The notes: generated from the sequence alone by a model not told the origin. A DNA stretch of 64,000 nt from Hyphomicrobium facile (GCF_900116175.1 NZ_FPCH01000001.1:1398006-1462005), one strand, 5' to 3'. Positions 17,201 through 26,033 are shown, numbered from the stretch's first letter. Numbers and translations are program-made.

Positions 17201-19402
17201 TCAATTGCCCCGCTGCGGACGGTTTCGTACTCGCGCTTGCATTTCCCGCAACAGCAGCCAGCGCACAGGCTTGTTTGGATTTTTCAGGGCAATCTTCCAC
17301 CAGGGCCTTCGCTCGTGGAAGTAATAGGAGATTGGCCGTCGAGAGATCAGCACGGAATTTGCCGCCGAAATATCGGGCTCTTCTCCGTCGTTTTCGCCCG
17401 CCCCTTTCCAAGCCTTGTAGCTCAAGTCGGTCGCATCGAGTGCGGCGGCAAACGTGACCTTTCCACCGGGCGAACTCACCTCGTGTTTGACGAGAACCGC
17501 ATCGATATGACTTCTGAAGCTTATGGGCGCCGCGTCCGGGAATAGTTCGACGCGAGCTTCAATCCGATTGCTTGCGATGTAGCGATGCCCGCTCGCGCAT
17601 GCTCGCATATGGAAATCCCAATCGACATTTCGGTCCAAAGTCTCATCGAAGCCGATGGCTTCGATAGCGGCGCGTCGTCCCACCATTTCGATGGTGCCGA
17701 AAAGATTCGCCACGACCCCCGTATTCAGCGCCTCTCCTAATCGAACTCTATCAGGATGCAGAACCTCGGGCTCGGACGGCAGCTTCTCGAAAATCAATTG
17801 CGGGATCACGAAGTCAAAATCGGGTTGCGTGTTGAGCGTCTCTACGGCATCGACCAGAAACGCCGCGTCGATCGACGTACCGGCTCTGCAAAATGCAACG
17901 ATGTCATTCTCGGCGCTGCGGATCCCCAGATTGCAGAGTGCCGCAAGGCCGCCGCGAAAGCCGAGTTCGACGATCTTGACCGTCCCTTCGGAAACGAGCG
18001 TTGAGCCCTTCAGACGTTCAAAAACCGCTGCTCGTTCGAGTGCGGATGGGCTGCGATCACATGCGAAGATAACTTCGACGTCCAGTCCTTCCACTTGAAG
18101 CGCCGAATAGATCGTATCCATCGGATCGCCATACTCATTGCTTGTTGCAACGATGATTGAGAGCCGCTTCGGCTCAGCGTCGGACGGCCGCGACGATCTG
18201 CTTATCGCAGTATGCGTCCAATATGGCGCGGCGGCGGGTTTCAATGCCACCCGCTCATGCTTCAGTCCATGGCGGCGTGACCACATGTCTTGAAGCAAGC
18301 CGACAAGATCGTGGGCAGTACCATCGAACTTCTCGCAACTGGTTCCATTCACCCAAGGCGTCTTAGGGCCGAAGGCAGGATTGCCGCTGTTGAGAATGAC
18401 GAGCGCACCCAGGAGATTTGCTTCATACGCGGCAAGACAGAAGCTCTCGTAGGCAGCGGGAAATATTGCGACCGAATTGGAAATGGTCTCTTCCCGCATG
18501 GAGTTATTCAGATTGTCCAGAATCTTGATGCGCGCTTTGAGATGGTCTGGAATCAAGTTTTCGCAATGCCGGTACAGTTCGTCGTTGACGATATGCGCCA
18601 GTAATAATGCGTCGCCTTGATATTCAGGGGTGGAGTCCATGAAGCCGACGGCGGCATTGATGAATACGTGTGCTCGTTTCACCCACTGAATCTTGCTGGT
18701 GAACACGAGCGGGGTGCTCTCAGTGAATTTGGTGCTCGCTTCGCGTTCGTCGGATTCCAGCAGCACCGGCGGAGTTTCAACGACTGCCTTTCGCTTCCAT
18801 GCTTCGTTGAAGCCAAAATGCGAAGCGACATCATCTATGATCGGTTGAAGGTGACCAACGACGATGTCGGCGTCGGATAGAGCTTTCCGCTCGATATCGG
18901 CAATCACCAAATTTCCACAATGGGCAGGGCGGTGGTCTCGGCTGCGTAGAACAGCCTCCGTGCTGTGGATTCGTACGGCGATCGTTGAGTGCGCGAAGGC
19001 GCGACCCATCAATTTTTCCTGCAGCGTGGCTAGTGCAACGCCGCCAAAGTCGGGAAATTCGATAACATCGAAGGGGCCTGAATGTTGTTCTATGGCGCGA
19101 AGCGCTTTCATCAGTTCGGCGGATTGGCTGTGACGGGTCAGCATGAAGGCGTCGGCAGGCGGATAGCTGATATCTTCGGCAGGAGTCCGGGAAGCCCAAG
19201 CCTTGGCGTCGAAAAAATTACACGCGGGGTGGACGCGTCGGAACAATCCCTCACTCAGTGCCTTCTCGCCGTACCAAAGGATGGAAAACTCAAGGCTGGG
19301 ATCACCGCCATAAGTCTTGAGTAGATTATGAACTAGAACTCCAATTCCGCCCGATGTAAAATTCTTCAGCTCGAACGTTGCGATGCAGACGCGAATGGCC
19401 AT
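17201..19402 (-). CDS. Two-domain glycosyltransferase (GT4-like plus GT2-like)
   Basis: A protein of 733 residues. The N-terminal ~390 residues look like a GT-B enzyme (IRVCIATFELKNFTSGGIGV, then TPLVFTSKIQWVKRAH as the donor-domain start and FPAAYESFCLAAYEANLLGA with the EX7E-like E...E pair). From about residue 410 a GT-A domain follows (RLSIIVATSNEYGDPMD, GLAALCNLGIRSAENDIVAFC, then a C-terminal VDWDFHMRACASGHRY segment). The usual DXD of the GT2 part is not evident: the equivalent position reads CRAGTS, so that domain may be inactive or divergent. It is downstream of the 19421-21661 gene with an 18-base gap, presumably one operon. Confidence 0.75.
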   Translation of the reverse strand: MAIRVCIATFELKNFTSGGIGVLVHNLLKTYGGDPSLEFSILWYGEKALSEGLFRRVHPACNFFDAKAWASRTPAEDISYPPADAFMLTRHSQSAELMKALRAIEQHSGPFDVIEFPDFGGVALATLQEKLMGRAFAHSTIAVRIHSTEAVLRSRDHRPAHCGNLVIADIERKALSDADIVVGHLQPIIDDVASHFGFNEAWKRKAVVETPPVLLESDEREASTKFTESTPLVFTSKIQWVKRAHVFINAAVGFMDSTPEYQGDALLLAHIVNDELYRHCENLIPDHLKARIKILDNLNNSMREETISNSVAIFPAAYESFCLAAYEANLLGALVILNSGNPAFGPKTPWVNGTSCEKFDGTAHDLVGLLQDMWSRRHGLKHERVALKPAAAPYWTHTAISRSSRPSDAEPKRLSIIVATSNEYGDPMDTIYSALQVEGLDVEVIFACDRSPSALERAAVFERLKGSTLVSEGTVKIVELGFRGGLAALCNLGIRSAENDIVAFCRAGTSIDAAFLVDAVETLNTQPDFDFVIPQLIFEKLPSEPEVLHPDRVRLGEALNTGVVANLFGTIEMVGRRAAIEAIGFDETLDRNVDWDFHMRACASGHRYIASNRIEARVELFPDAAPISFRSHIDAVLVKHEVSSPGGKVTFAAALDATDLSYKAWKGAGENDGEEPDISAANSVLISRRPISYYFHERRPWWKIALKNPNKPVRWLLLREMQARVRNRPQRGN

Positions 19403-19420
19403 AAAGCGATCTCTTGAAAA

Positions 19421-21661
19421 TTAGAGGTTGAGAAATTCGGCATAACGTTTTTTCGAAACGCGCGTAATTTCAGATGCGTAATCCGACATGATTGCCTGCA
19501 GCTCGGGATTGTTCATCGAGCTCAGGTAATCAAGGCGCTTTCCGATTTCACGCACATTGAAGGGGTTCGCGATTACGCTGAGCGCCGTAAACGGATGCTC
19601 TGTGAGCGCGTCGAGAAACAGCGGTCCCGAAAGCACCATTGCTCCTGCGCCGAGTGCTTCCATGTCGACCATGGGATGGCAATCGATCGTCGTGACATTT
19701 ACGCTAACGTCGATGTCGTGCAGGAATGCGATGTGATTGTGATGACCCGCGTATAGCACCTTTTTGCATCTCGCCGTCTCGGGCATCGTCCCAAGAATTT
19801 TTCCATAGTGGAGAATTTCCTGAATCGAGCTCGATAGCGCAGCTCCGAGAAGACTCGAGTGCAAGTTCTTGCGGATATCAGGAAAGGCCGGCACCAGAGC
19901 AATCTTGCGATTTCCGGCAAAGGCCGGGACAAGCCGGCGCCGGTTGGTTGAGGGGGGGCAGTTGAGGAGCATCGGTTCGTATGCCCGCGGGAACACCATG
20001 CCCATGCCGGACTTCATCATGTGCACACGCCGGACGATGCCCTGCCGGCAGATGGTCATGGCGCGCTCGAAAAATTGAGCTTCGGGTTTCCACGCAAGTT
20101 GGCTCAGATTCCCGTGCCAAACGAGGTAGCATTCGATCCCGGCTGCACGCACCAGCCGGATGGCGCGCTCGGCGGCGTCTGAGAAGCCATGAAAGACAGC
20201 TTTCTGGATGCCCCACTCTTCGAGCTGGATAACGAGTTTCATCAGATCGCCCTTGCTGAGGGGGCGCTGCAAAGGGATCGCCACTTTGTGGCCCGGCTGC
20301 ACGCCAGCGGCGGAACGTATCCCGTGCCAATTCTGATGAAAAATATGGGCGACGCGCGCGAAGTGCCGGTCATTTCGGGCATAGCGACAGTCGCCGTCGG
20401 CGTCGAACTGGATTTCTGAAGACAGTTGCCGGGGGCTTATCGTTCCGTGCTTATTTTCATCGTCCTCGGGTGGCTCGGTGGGCTCCTGTTTGCCTGCAAG
20501 TCCGACCAGCTCGCGAAGTAGAGAACTTCGGTTGGCCGCCGGTTCGGCTCTGACGCTACGGCTGACTTGGAGTTGATCCGGTTCAATCCAATCGCTCTGT
20601 TTTACGTCATCGGCGGCAAACGATTTGAAATTCGGCTTCGCAGATATTGGCTTTTGTTGAGGTGGCGACCGGAAGGGAAAGTAACCTGACGGTCCCGGGC
20701 GGGCGATCTCATCTGAGCCGATGGGCATCGGATGATTGGCTGGCGCGAGCATCTCAGAAATTTGGAGTTCGATGCCGGCTAGGAGGCGCTGAGCCCGTTC
20801 CCGTGAATGCAGCACTGCAGCATGCGCTTCGGACGTCAGGCACCAGTTCAACGCTGCGTCCATCGCTTCGGGCGTTGCTTCATCTGCTTGCAAGCACACC
20901 GGCCACTCAAGGGTCCGAGCTTGCGCGGTGACTTTGTCGCCGCCTGCAACGGAGTCCACAGCAATCACAGGCACGCCATTTCGAAGTGCGAAGACAAGCC
21001 CGTGCAATCGATTTGTAATCAACGTGTCGACAACGCCGATGAGCGCGCTGACGCCTTCGGGCGACCCAATGCCGCCCGCGTTTGACGCTTTCGGCCACCG
21101 CGTATCGACATCGAATACCGGCAATCCGCGCCGTTCGATTAAATCGTTTATGCTGTCGATGACTTTGCTGTGTCTCTGCCTCGCACCATACTCATGCTGG
21201 CTCTTGATAAGACAGCGGCCCAACACCGGAACCTTTTCCGTTCCGACCAAAAATGTGAGGTCGGGCCTGGTGGCTGCATCGGAATCGCGCTCGAGCAATA
21301 CATCGAAAGGATTCCACACGGCGAGCGGTTCCACCATCGTCAGATTGATGCCGATGCGTTTGCAGTGCCCGTATTGGTCGATATCGAAATTGTGGTTCTG
21401 AAGCAGGCCGGGCCAGCAAGGACCGCAAACAATGACGAGATGAGTATAGGAACGCGGCTCTGCCATTGCCGGGCTGATGGAGCCCTTGAGCTCGCTGCGA
21501 ACGTTGGCTCCGAAGGCGGCGACGTCGTAGCGTAGTCGAGCGTTCGCAAGACACCGCTTGACGAACTCCAGACATTGAATATCGCCGACCGTTGAAAAAT
21601 GGCCGAGCAAAAGCGCTCGTTGCTGGGCCGAGCTCGGATCGTCAAAGCGAATTTGTTTCAT
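19421..21661 (-). CDS. Fused polysaccharide pyruvyltransferase-like and glycosyltransferase-like protein
   Basis: A protein of 746 residues, starting at the ATG at 21661 (an in-frame TTG lies three codons upstream). Residues ~10-290 match the polysaccharide pyruvyl transferase family: ALLLGHFSTVGD, SYTHLVIVCGP, then DTLITNRLHGLVFALRNGVP and VIAVDSVAGGDKV. Residues ~290-420 are a low-complexity, charged linker. Residues ~420-746 look like a GT-B-type domain with a donor-side end reading DIDVSVNVTTIDCHPMVDMEALGAGAM. The first half would add a pyruvate ketal to a sugar; the second half would add a sugar. The fusion is unusual in my knowledge. Confidence 0.65.
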   Translation of the reverse strand: MKQIRFDDPSSAQQRALLLGHFSTVGDIQCLEFVKRCLANARLRYDVAAFGANVRSELKGSISPAMAEPRSYTHLVIVCGPCWPGLLQNHNFDIDQYGHCKRIGINLTMVEPLAVWNPFDVLLERDSDAATRPDLTFLVGTEKVPVLGRCLIKSQHEYGARQRHSKVIDSINDLIERRGLPVFDVDTRWPKASNAGGIGSPEGVSALIGVVDTLITNRLHGLVFALRNGVPVIAVDSVAGGDKVTAQARTLEWPVCLQADEATPEAMDAALNWCLTSEAHAAVLHSRERAQRLLAGIELQISEMLAPANHPMPIGSDEIARPGPSGYFPFRSPPQQKPISAKPNFKSFAADDVKQSDWIEPDQLQVSRSVRAEPAANRSSLLRELVGLAGKQEPTEPPEDDENKHGTISPRQLSSEIQFDADGDCRYARNDRHFARVAHIFHQNWHGIRSAAGVQPGHKVAIPLQRPLSKGDLMKLVIQLEEWGIQKAVFHGFSDAAERAIRLVRAAGIECYLVWHGNLSQLAWKPEAQFFERAMTICRQGIVRRVHMMKSGMGMVFPRAYEPMLLNCPPSTNRRRLVPAFAGNRKIALVPAFPDIRKNLHSSLLGAALSSSIQEILHYGKILGTMPETARCKKVLYAGHHNHIAFLHDIDVSVNVTTIDCHPMVDMEALGAGAMVLSGPLFLDALTEHPFTALSVIANPFNVREIGKRLDYLSSMNNPELQAIMSDYASEITRVSKKRYAEFLNL

Positions 21662-22102
21662 ATCTTGCAAAGGACTCTCTTGGAGCCGAGCTCGCGATTC
21701 AGAGCCAGGACGAGGCCAAGGCCGCCTTGTGAGATGTGCGGATCATCGCGTGACAATGAAGTCTTGTTCTATGACGCATGAGCGGCTCCCAATATCGGCG
21801 CCCGATGAAACAAAATGGACGTGAACTAAAAGTCAGGGGTGGCTGAAAATGCAGTGCCCGGTGAGATTAATGCCGCCAACAACAGCACAGCGCGGGCCGT
21901 GTAGAACAGTTGCCATCTGGTATAATCAGACGGTCGCGATATGGTTATCCACAAAAGACCCTTATGTTCTGAGGCTTGAATATCTGCGGACCCCTGAATT
22001 CTGAAATCGAGTTCGAACTGCGTGACCTCAGGGTTTGTGTACAATCGGTGATTTATCCGCAGGCGTTGAGTTCACTGTGAGCCCTGGGTGGAGGAACGGA
22101 AG
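21662..22102. other. 440-base divergent intergenic region with DnaA-box-like motifs
   Basis: This region separates the minus-strand glycan genes from a small plus-strand gene and should hold both promoters. A perfect DnaA-box sequence TTATCCACA lies at 21945-21953 and a one-mismatch copy TTATCCGCA at 22053-22061, on the same strand. A 72-codon minus-strand frame (21826-22044) has a hydrophobic stretch near its end but no other sign of being a gene. Nothing else was recognised. Confidence 0.4.
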
Positions 22103-22384
22103 ATGAGCGAACCTCGAATTGTGCAGGGTAACGGCGAAGTTGTGGTCCAGTGCGCCGGTGGCTCCAAATGGTGTTCTGTCCTTCTGTGGGAAGATGTTGC
22201 TCCCGCAGAGAGAAGACTGGCGCTCGTGAAGCGGAAAGACACGGGTCAGGTCTTTGCAGCGAAGCGAAAGCTTGACGGGTGGATCGAGTTGTCTTGGGGC
22301 GACGTCATGGACGCGCTTGCGAGGGATGCTCGCACGCAGGACAACGTGATTGAGATGCTCGCTCGTGCGGCAGTCGGCGAGTAG
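22103..22384 (+). CDS. Small hypothetical protein, 93 residues
   Basis: The ATG at 22103 follows a strong ribosome binding site (GGAGGAACGG), which decides the start over an in-frame GTG at 22088. The protein is soluble, with a beta-rich first half (VVVQCAGGSKWCSVLLWED) and a helical end (VMDALARDARTQDNVIEML). I do not recognise a family. It stands alone between the glycan operon and the P460-type gene on the opposite strand. Confidence 0.55.
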   Translation: MSEPRIVQGNGEVVVQCAGGSKWCSVLLWEDVAPAERRLALVKRKDTGQVFAAKRKLDGWIELSWGDVMDALARDARTQDNVIEMLARAAVGE

Positions 22385-22441
22385 GAATTAGATCACTCGC
22401 CCGACTGAGCTTTCCGCCAGACAGAGTGAGGCTGATCTCTG

Positions 22442-22999
22442 TCAGCGCTTTCCGTATGCCGTGAAGATGTAATCTTTTGCTGAAACGATCGTATGGCAGG
22501 CGAAGCCGCACTTGGCGTCGTTTTCCTGCGGCGGCTGATCATCGACGGTCGCGGGTGTGAACTCGTCGGATTTGGCGTCGTATATAAACGCGGCGTATCC
22601 CCATCCGCCGCTATCGGCGAAGCGCTTGCTATCCTTCTCGATGAAGTCAACGTTTTGCTGGGCGCCGGGTATCGTCGTTGGACCGGGGGCTTCGGTACTC
22701 TTTTCCGGTTTCCAATGGACTTTCGCGATTTTGGAGCCGTCAGGGAAAGGCTTGCCGTTTTCGGGAATTCCGGACTTGTAGGCCTCGATCATCACGGGGT
22801 TGGCCAGGATGACGGCAATGGCGCCTTCTGTATGACTGACGGAGACGGCGGGCCAATCTTCGTATCCTTTGAACTCGGAGAACGCGAGCCCGTTCGGGAC
22901 GCTCACCGTATATCTATCTTGGGCGGCAATGGCCAACCCTCCGACGACTGTGAGCGATCCCGCGATGATCACAATCGGCCACGATTGACTTCCATTCAT
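22442..22999 (-). CDS. Cytochrome P460-family periplasmic haem protein
   Basis: A protein of 185 residues with an N-terminal signal/anchor (SWPIVIIAGSLTVVGGLAIAA) and a good ribosome binding site AGGGGTGAG. The body has P460-family features (GYEDWPAVSVSHTEG, NGKPFPDGSKIAKVHW, GGWGYAAFIY) and a C-terminal haem attachment site, KCGFACHTIV, followed by KDYIFTAYG. The two cysteines (164, 168) have three residues between them, CX3CH, where CX2CH is standard. The family includes enzymes and cytochromes acting on hydroxylamine or nitric oxide and a larger group of unknown role. It is divergent from the metallophosphoesterase/ECF operon. Confidence 0.75.
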   Translation of the reverse strand: MNGSQSWPIVIIAGSLTVVGGLAIAAQDRYTVSVPNGLAFSEFKGYEDWPAVSVSHTEGAIAVILANPVMIEAYKSGIPENGKPFPDGSKIAKVHWKPEKSTEAPGPTTIPGAQQNVDFIEKDSKRFADSGGWGYAAFIYDAKSDEFTPATVDDQPPQENDAKCGFACHTIVSAKDYIFTAYGKR

Positions 23000-23327
23000 G
23001 ACTCACCCCTTTGCTCCACTTTGCACGCTGAAGTCAGTGACTTTGTGTCATTCCGTGACGTTAGAATCCATAGGCCAACCGTCTGGGCGATGGATCGAAA
23101 TTGCAGCTTTGGCTTTGATTTTGAAATTTGACTCCCCCGATAGCGCGCGCTTCGGTAATGCGGCGTTGCCGAACATCGTTCGTGTGCGGAGTTGTGCTAA
23201 ATTTGCTGCTTTCCATTTGCGGGCAGTGTGCGTCCGAATTTTTCTGACATGGCCGGGAATAAACCGCGTGTCCCTCGAGTCTACCCTTTCGATCCGCCAA
23301 GTCGCGGACCTTTGAGAGGATATTGAC
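23000..23327. other. 328-base divergent promoter region
   Basis: It separates the P460-type gene (minus) from the metallophosphoesterase operon (plus). It contains the ECF-type promoter candidate annotated at 23255-23283 and a ribosome binding site GAGAGGA at 23314-23320. Open frames here are short and not protein-like. Confidence 0.5.
23255..23283 (+). promoter_or_regulatory. Candidate ECF sigma-factor promoter
   Basis: GGGAATAAA, 15 bases, then GTCTA. A GGAA-type -35 box with an A run and a GTC-type -10 box about 15-16 bases later is the general form of ECF promoters. It lies 44 bases before the first gene of the operon that encodes an ECF sigma factor and its anti-sigma factor, which would fit autoregulation. 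Assignment to that sigma factor is inference. Confidence 0.45.
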
Positions 23328-24272
23328 ATGAGCGACAGCAAGAACGACGAGGGCGTGAACCGGCGGCATGCGCTGGAATGCATGGTCTGGGCGGGAACGG
23401 GTGTGCTTTGGACGGTTGCCGGCGGTGTTCCGACATCGCTATCGTTGCTTGATGCCGCCGAGGCCGCTGAAGCTGCGAAAAGCGGGTTCACGTTTCTCCA
23501 GATATCCGACAGTCATGTGGGGTTCGACAAGCCGGCCAATCCGCACGCGCTCGATACGCTCAAGGAGGCAGTTGGCCGGGTCAATGCGCTGCCCGTGAAG
23601 CCCACGTTTATGCTGCACACCGGCGACATCACCCACAGTGCCAAGCCCTCAGAATTTGATCTCGCAAACCAAGTTATCGGCGGCACCGGCGTCGATGTGC
23701 ATTACGTGCCCGGCGAACATGACATCACGGACGAAGCAACCGAGAAGGCATATCTCGAGCGGTACGGTAAGGGCACGAAAGGCGGAGGCTGGTACAGTTT
23801 CGACGATAACGGCGTGCACTTCGTCGGTTTGAACAACGTCACAAACCTGAAGTCATTCGGCCTCGGGTATCTCGGTAAGGAGCAGCTCGAATGGCTCGAA
23901 GACGATCTTCGCCCGCTCAAGTCATCAACGCCGATTGTCATTTTCGCGCACATTCCGCTCTGGTCCGTCTATCCGAACTGGGGATGGGGCACCGATGACG
24001 CCGCAATCGCACTTGGCTACCTCAAGCGCTTCGGGTCGGTGACCGTTCTCAACGGCCACATTCACCAGCTGATGCAGAAGGTCGAAGGAAACATCACATT
24101 CCACACTGCGCGTTCGACGGCCTTTCCGCAACCGGCGCCGGGAACGGCACCCTCTCCGGGCCCGATGGTCGTGCCGGCGGAGAAGCTCCGCAGCGTGCTC
24201 GGGACGACGAGCGTGGCGTTCAAAAGAACGGAGTCGCCTCTCGCCATAACCGACACGTCATTGGCGGGGTAG
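23328..24272 (+). CDS. Exported calcineurin-like metallophosphoesterase
   Basis: A protein of 314 residues. The N-terminus has a twin-arginine-like start (NRRHALECMVWAGTG) leading to an Ala-rich segment, so export by Tat is probable. Metal-binding motifs of the calcineurin-like family appear in order: ISDSHVG (~60), HTGDITH (~100), VPGEHD (~127, where GNHD is usual), a FAHIPLW histidine and LNGHIHQ (~240). It is the first gene of a compact plus-strand series with a cytochrome c, a sigma factor and an anti-sigma factor. Substrate unknown; a phosphodiester or phosphomonoester is expected. Confidence 0.85.
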   Translation: MSDSKNDEGVNRRHALECMVWAGTGVLWTVAGGVPTSLSLLDAAEAAEAAKSGFTFLQISDSHVGFDKPANPHALDTLKEAVGRVNALPVKPTFMLHTGDITHSAKPSEFDLANQVIGGTGVDVHYVPGEHDITDEATEKAYLERYGKGTKGGGWYSFDDNGVHFVGLNNVTNLKSFGLGYLGKEQLEWLEDDLRPLKSSTPIVIFAHIPLWSVYPNWGWGTDDAAIALGYLKRFGSVTVLNGHIHQLMQKVEGNITFHTARSTAFPQPAPGTAPSPGPMVVPAEKLRSVLGTTSVAFKRTESPLAITDTSLAG

Positions 24273-24276
24273 TGTG

Positions 24277-24660
24277 ATGAAGCTTGAGATGATACGCGCG
24301 GCGGCGGGGCTCGCTGCCGGCGCAATGGGAATGATCTTCCTGATATCGACCGTCCATGCGGCCGCAGATGCCGCTCACGGCGAGCAAATTTACCAGAGCT
24401 GCCAGGACTGTCATTCGCTCGACACCAACGATGTCGGCCCGAAACATCGGGGCGTATTCGGCAGAAAGGCTGGCTCGGTTCCCGATTACAGCTATTCCGC
24501 TCCCCTCAAGAAGTCGGGTATTACATGGGATCAAGACAGCCTCGACCGATGGCTTACGGATCCGCAGAAACTAGTGCCGGGTTCGAAGATGTTCTTTCAC
24601 CTCGATGGCGCCCAAGATCGAGCCGACGTGATCGAGTATTTGAAGGAACGGGCGAAGTAG
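24277..24660 (+). CDS. Small class I cytochrome c
   Basis: A protein of 127 residues with a signal peptide ending near VHAAADA, then HGEQIYQSCQDCHSLD with the haem site CQDCH, the GPKHRGVFGRKAG loop and the distal methionine in LVPGSKMFFHL. This is the mitochondrial-like cytochrome c2 pattern. The ATG at 24277 is preferred to the GTG just before it. It lies four bases after the metallophosphoesterase stop codon and is directly followed by the sigma factor gene; probably a periplasmic electron carrier for a partner in this operon. Confidence 0.9.
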   Translation: MKLEMIRAAAGLAAGAMGMIFLISTVHAAADAAHGEQIYQSCQDCHSLDTNDVGPKHRGVFGRKAGSVPDYSYSAPLKKSGITWDQDSLDRWLTDPQKLVPGSKMFFHLDGAQDRADVIEYLKERAK

Positions 24661-24690
24661 GTGCCAGACCGCGCAATCATGCGAGGCGTG

Positions 24691-25233
24691 ATGGACGAAC
24701 GGCAACGATTTAGCGAGGCGGTGCTCCCGTACGTCGACGATGCGTTGTCTCTCGCGCGTTGGCTGACCGGGAATGCCGCCGACGCCGAAGATGTCGTTCA
24801 GGAGGCTTGCCTGAGGGCTTTCGGCGCCATCGCGTCGGTCCAAAACGCCAACGCACGAGCCTGGCTTCTCGCGATTGTTCGCAATACTGCTTTCAGCTGG
24901 ATGGCAAAGAACCGGCCGAAGGCCATCACGACGACGGATGACGCGGGGATTTTTGAACAGGCTGGGCTCGAGATGGCTGAACCACAGGCATCGCCCGAAG
25001 CGATCTTGATAAGGAAAGCCGATGCCGCGCAATTGGAGAATGCGATCGCGGCATTGCCACTTGCCTATCGCGAGGTTCTGGTTCTGAGAGAGATCGAAGA
25101 TCTGAGTTATCGAGAGATATCGAAGGTCTTATCCATCCCGGTCGGTACTGTGATGTCGCGATTGGCGCGCGCGAGGAGTTCGCTTATTCAACGCATCGGC
25201 ATGGCGGGTGAGGGAAAGGCTGGTGCAGCATGA
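24691..25233 (+). CDS. ECF-type RNA polymerase sigma factor
   Basis: A protein of 180 residues from the ATG at 24691 (GAGGCG upstream); in-frame alternatives are a GTG at 24661, directly after the cytochrome stop, and an ATG at 24679. Region 2 is seen in LTGNAADAEDVVQEACLRAF with WLLAIVRNTAF, and region 4 in LPLAYREVLVLREIEDLSYR and SIPVGTVMSRLARAR. There is no region 3, as expected for ECF factors. Its stop overlaps the start of the anti-sigma gene (ATGA), so production is coupled. Target promoter may be the one at 23255. Confidence 0.9.
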   Translation: MDERQRFSEAVLPYVDDALSLARWLTGNAADAEDVVQEACLRAFGAIASVQNANARAWLLAIVRNTAFSWMAKNRPKAITTTDDAGIFEQAGLEMAEPQASPEAILIRKADAAQLENAIAALPLAYREVLVLREIEDLSYREISKVLSIPVGTVMSRLARARSSLIQRIGMAGEGKAGAA

Positions 25234-26033
25234 TCAAACCATCGTCATGGTCCTCCCGGGAAGAGTCCCTCATTCTGTTGAATGCCTATCTCGACGACGA
25301 ACTCGACGCGGCTTCGGCATTGGACGTCGAGCGGCGTCTGGCGGCCGATCCCGCTCTGCGGGCCGAGCACGACCGGATCGCTGAATTGCGCAGCACGCTG
25401 GCGTCTCACCTCTCGGCGCAGCGCGCATCGGATGACTTCAAGCGGCGCATCGCGGCGATTGCTGAGCCGTCGCGGGATGTTGTCGTAGCGCTGCCGCCGC
25501 GGCCATCTCGAACCTACGATTGGCGTCAGATGGCTGCCGCTGCGGCCGTTGCCGCTGCCATCACGGCGGGTGGGATGTACGGCGTTCTGCGTCAGAACTC
25601 CGGTGTCAACGAAATTGCGGCCATCGTTGCCGATCATCAGCGCGCTTTATTGGCGGCTCAGCCCTTCGATATCGCGTCGAGTGACAGGCATACCGTCAAG
25701 CCATGGTTCGACAGCAAGCTCGCCCTTTCGCCCCAGGTCGTCGATTTGGCTGGAGCCGGCTTTCCGCTTGCCGGCGGGCGCGTGGAAATCGTTGACGGAA
25801 AGCCCGTGCCCGTTCTCGTCTACCAGCGTCGCGCCCACATCATCAGTGTGGTGGCGGTACCGCGCGCGGGCCAAATGTCGAGCACCGCACCGGCGCTTCA
25901 GACGACCAAGGACGGATATTCCGTGATCCGCTGGTTCGGCCGGGATTTCGAATATTTTGCCGTGTCGGATTTGCCGGAACTCGAACTTCGTGAATTCGTT
26001 TCGCGTTGGCGCGAGGTGACGCCCGGTGGCTGA
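25230..26033 (+). CDS. Membrane anti-sigma factor (RskA/ASD-like)
   Basis: A protein of 267 residues. The N-terminal ~80 residues form the anti-sigma domain (LLNAYLDDELDAASALDVER, then LAADPALRAEHDRIAELR); it lacks the HX3CX2C zinc motif. One membrane segment follows at ~97-117 (Ala-rich, MAAAAAVAAAITAGGMYG), and the C-terminal ~150 residues are a periplasmic domain that would take the signal, with VPVLVYQRRAHIISVVAV. It overlaps the sigma gene by four bases and the next gene by eight. Inference: it holds the ECF factor inactive until a periplasmic stress is sensed. Confidence 0.85.
   Translation: MIKPSSWSSREESLILLNAYLDDELDAASALDVERRLAADPALRAEHDRIAELRSTLASHLSAQRASDDFKRRIAAIAEPSRDVVVALPPRPSRTYDWRQMAAAAAVAAAITAGGMYGVLRQNSGVNEIAAIVADHQRALLAAQPFDIASSDRHTVKPWFDSKLALSPQVVDLAGAGFPLAGGRVEIVDGKPVPVLVYQRRAHIISVVAVPRAGQMSSTAPALQTTKDGYSVIRWFGRDFEYFAVSDLPELELREFVSRWREVTPGG

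Noticed and set aside
21826..22044. A 72-codon minus-strand frame with a hydrophobic end
   Set aside because: No ribosome binding site and no family match; the hydrophobic stretch alone is not enough to call a gene.
22998..23315. A 105-codon plus-strand frame in the P460/metallophosphoesterase intergenic region
   Set aside because: Not protein-like, overlaps the P460 start and the candidate ECF promoter.
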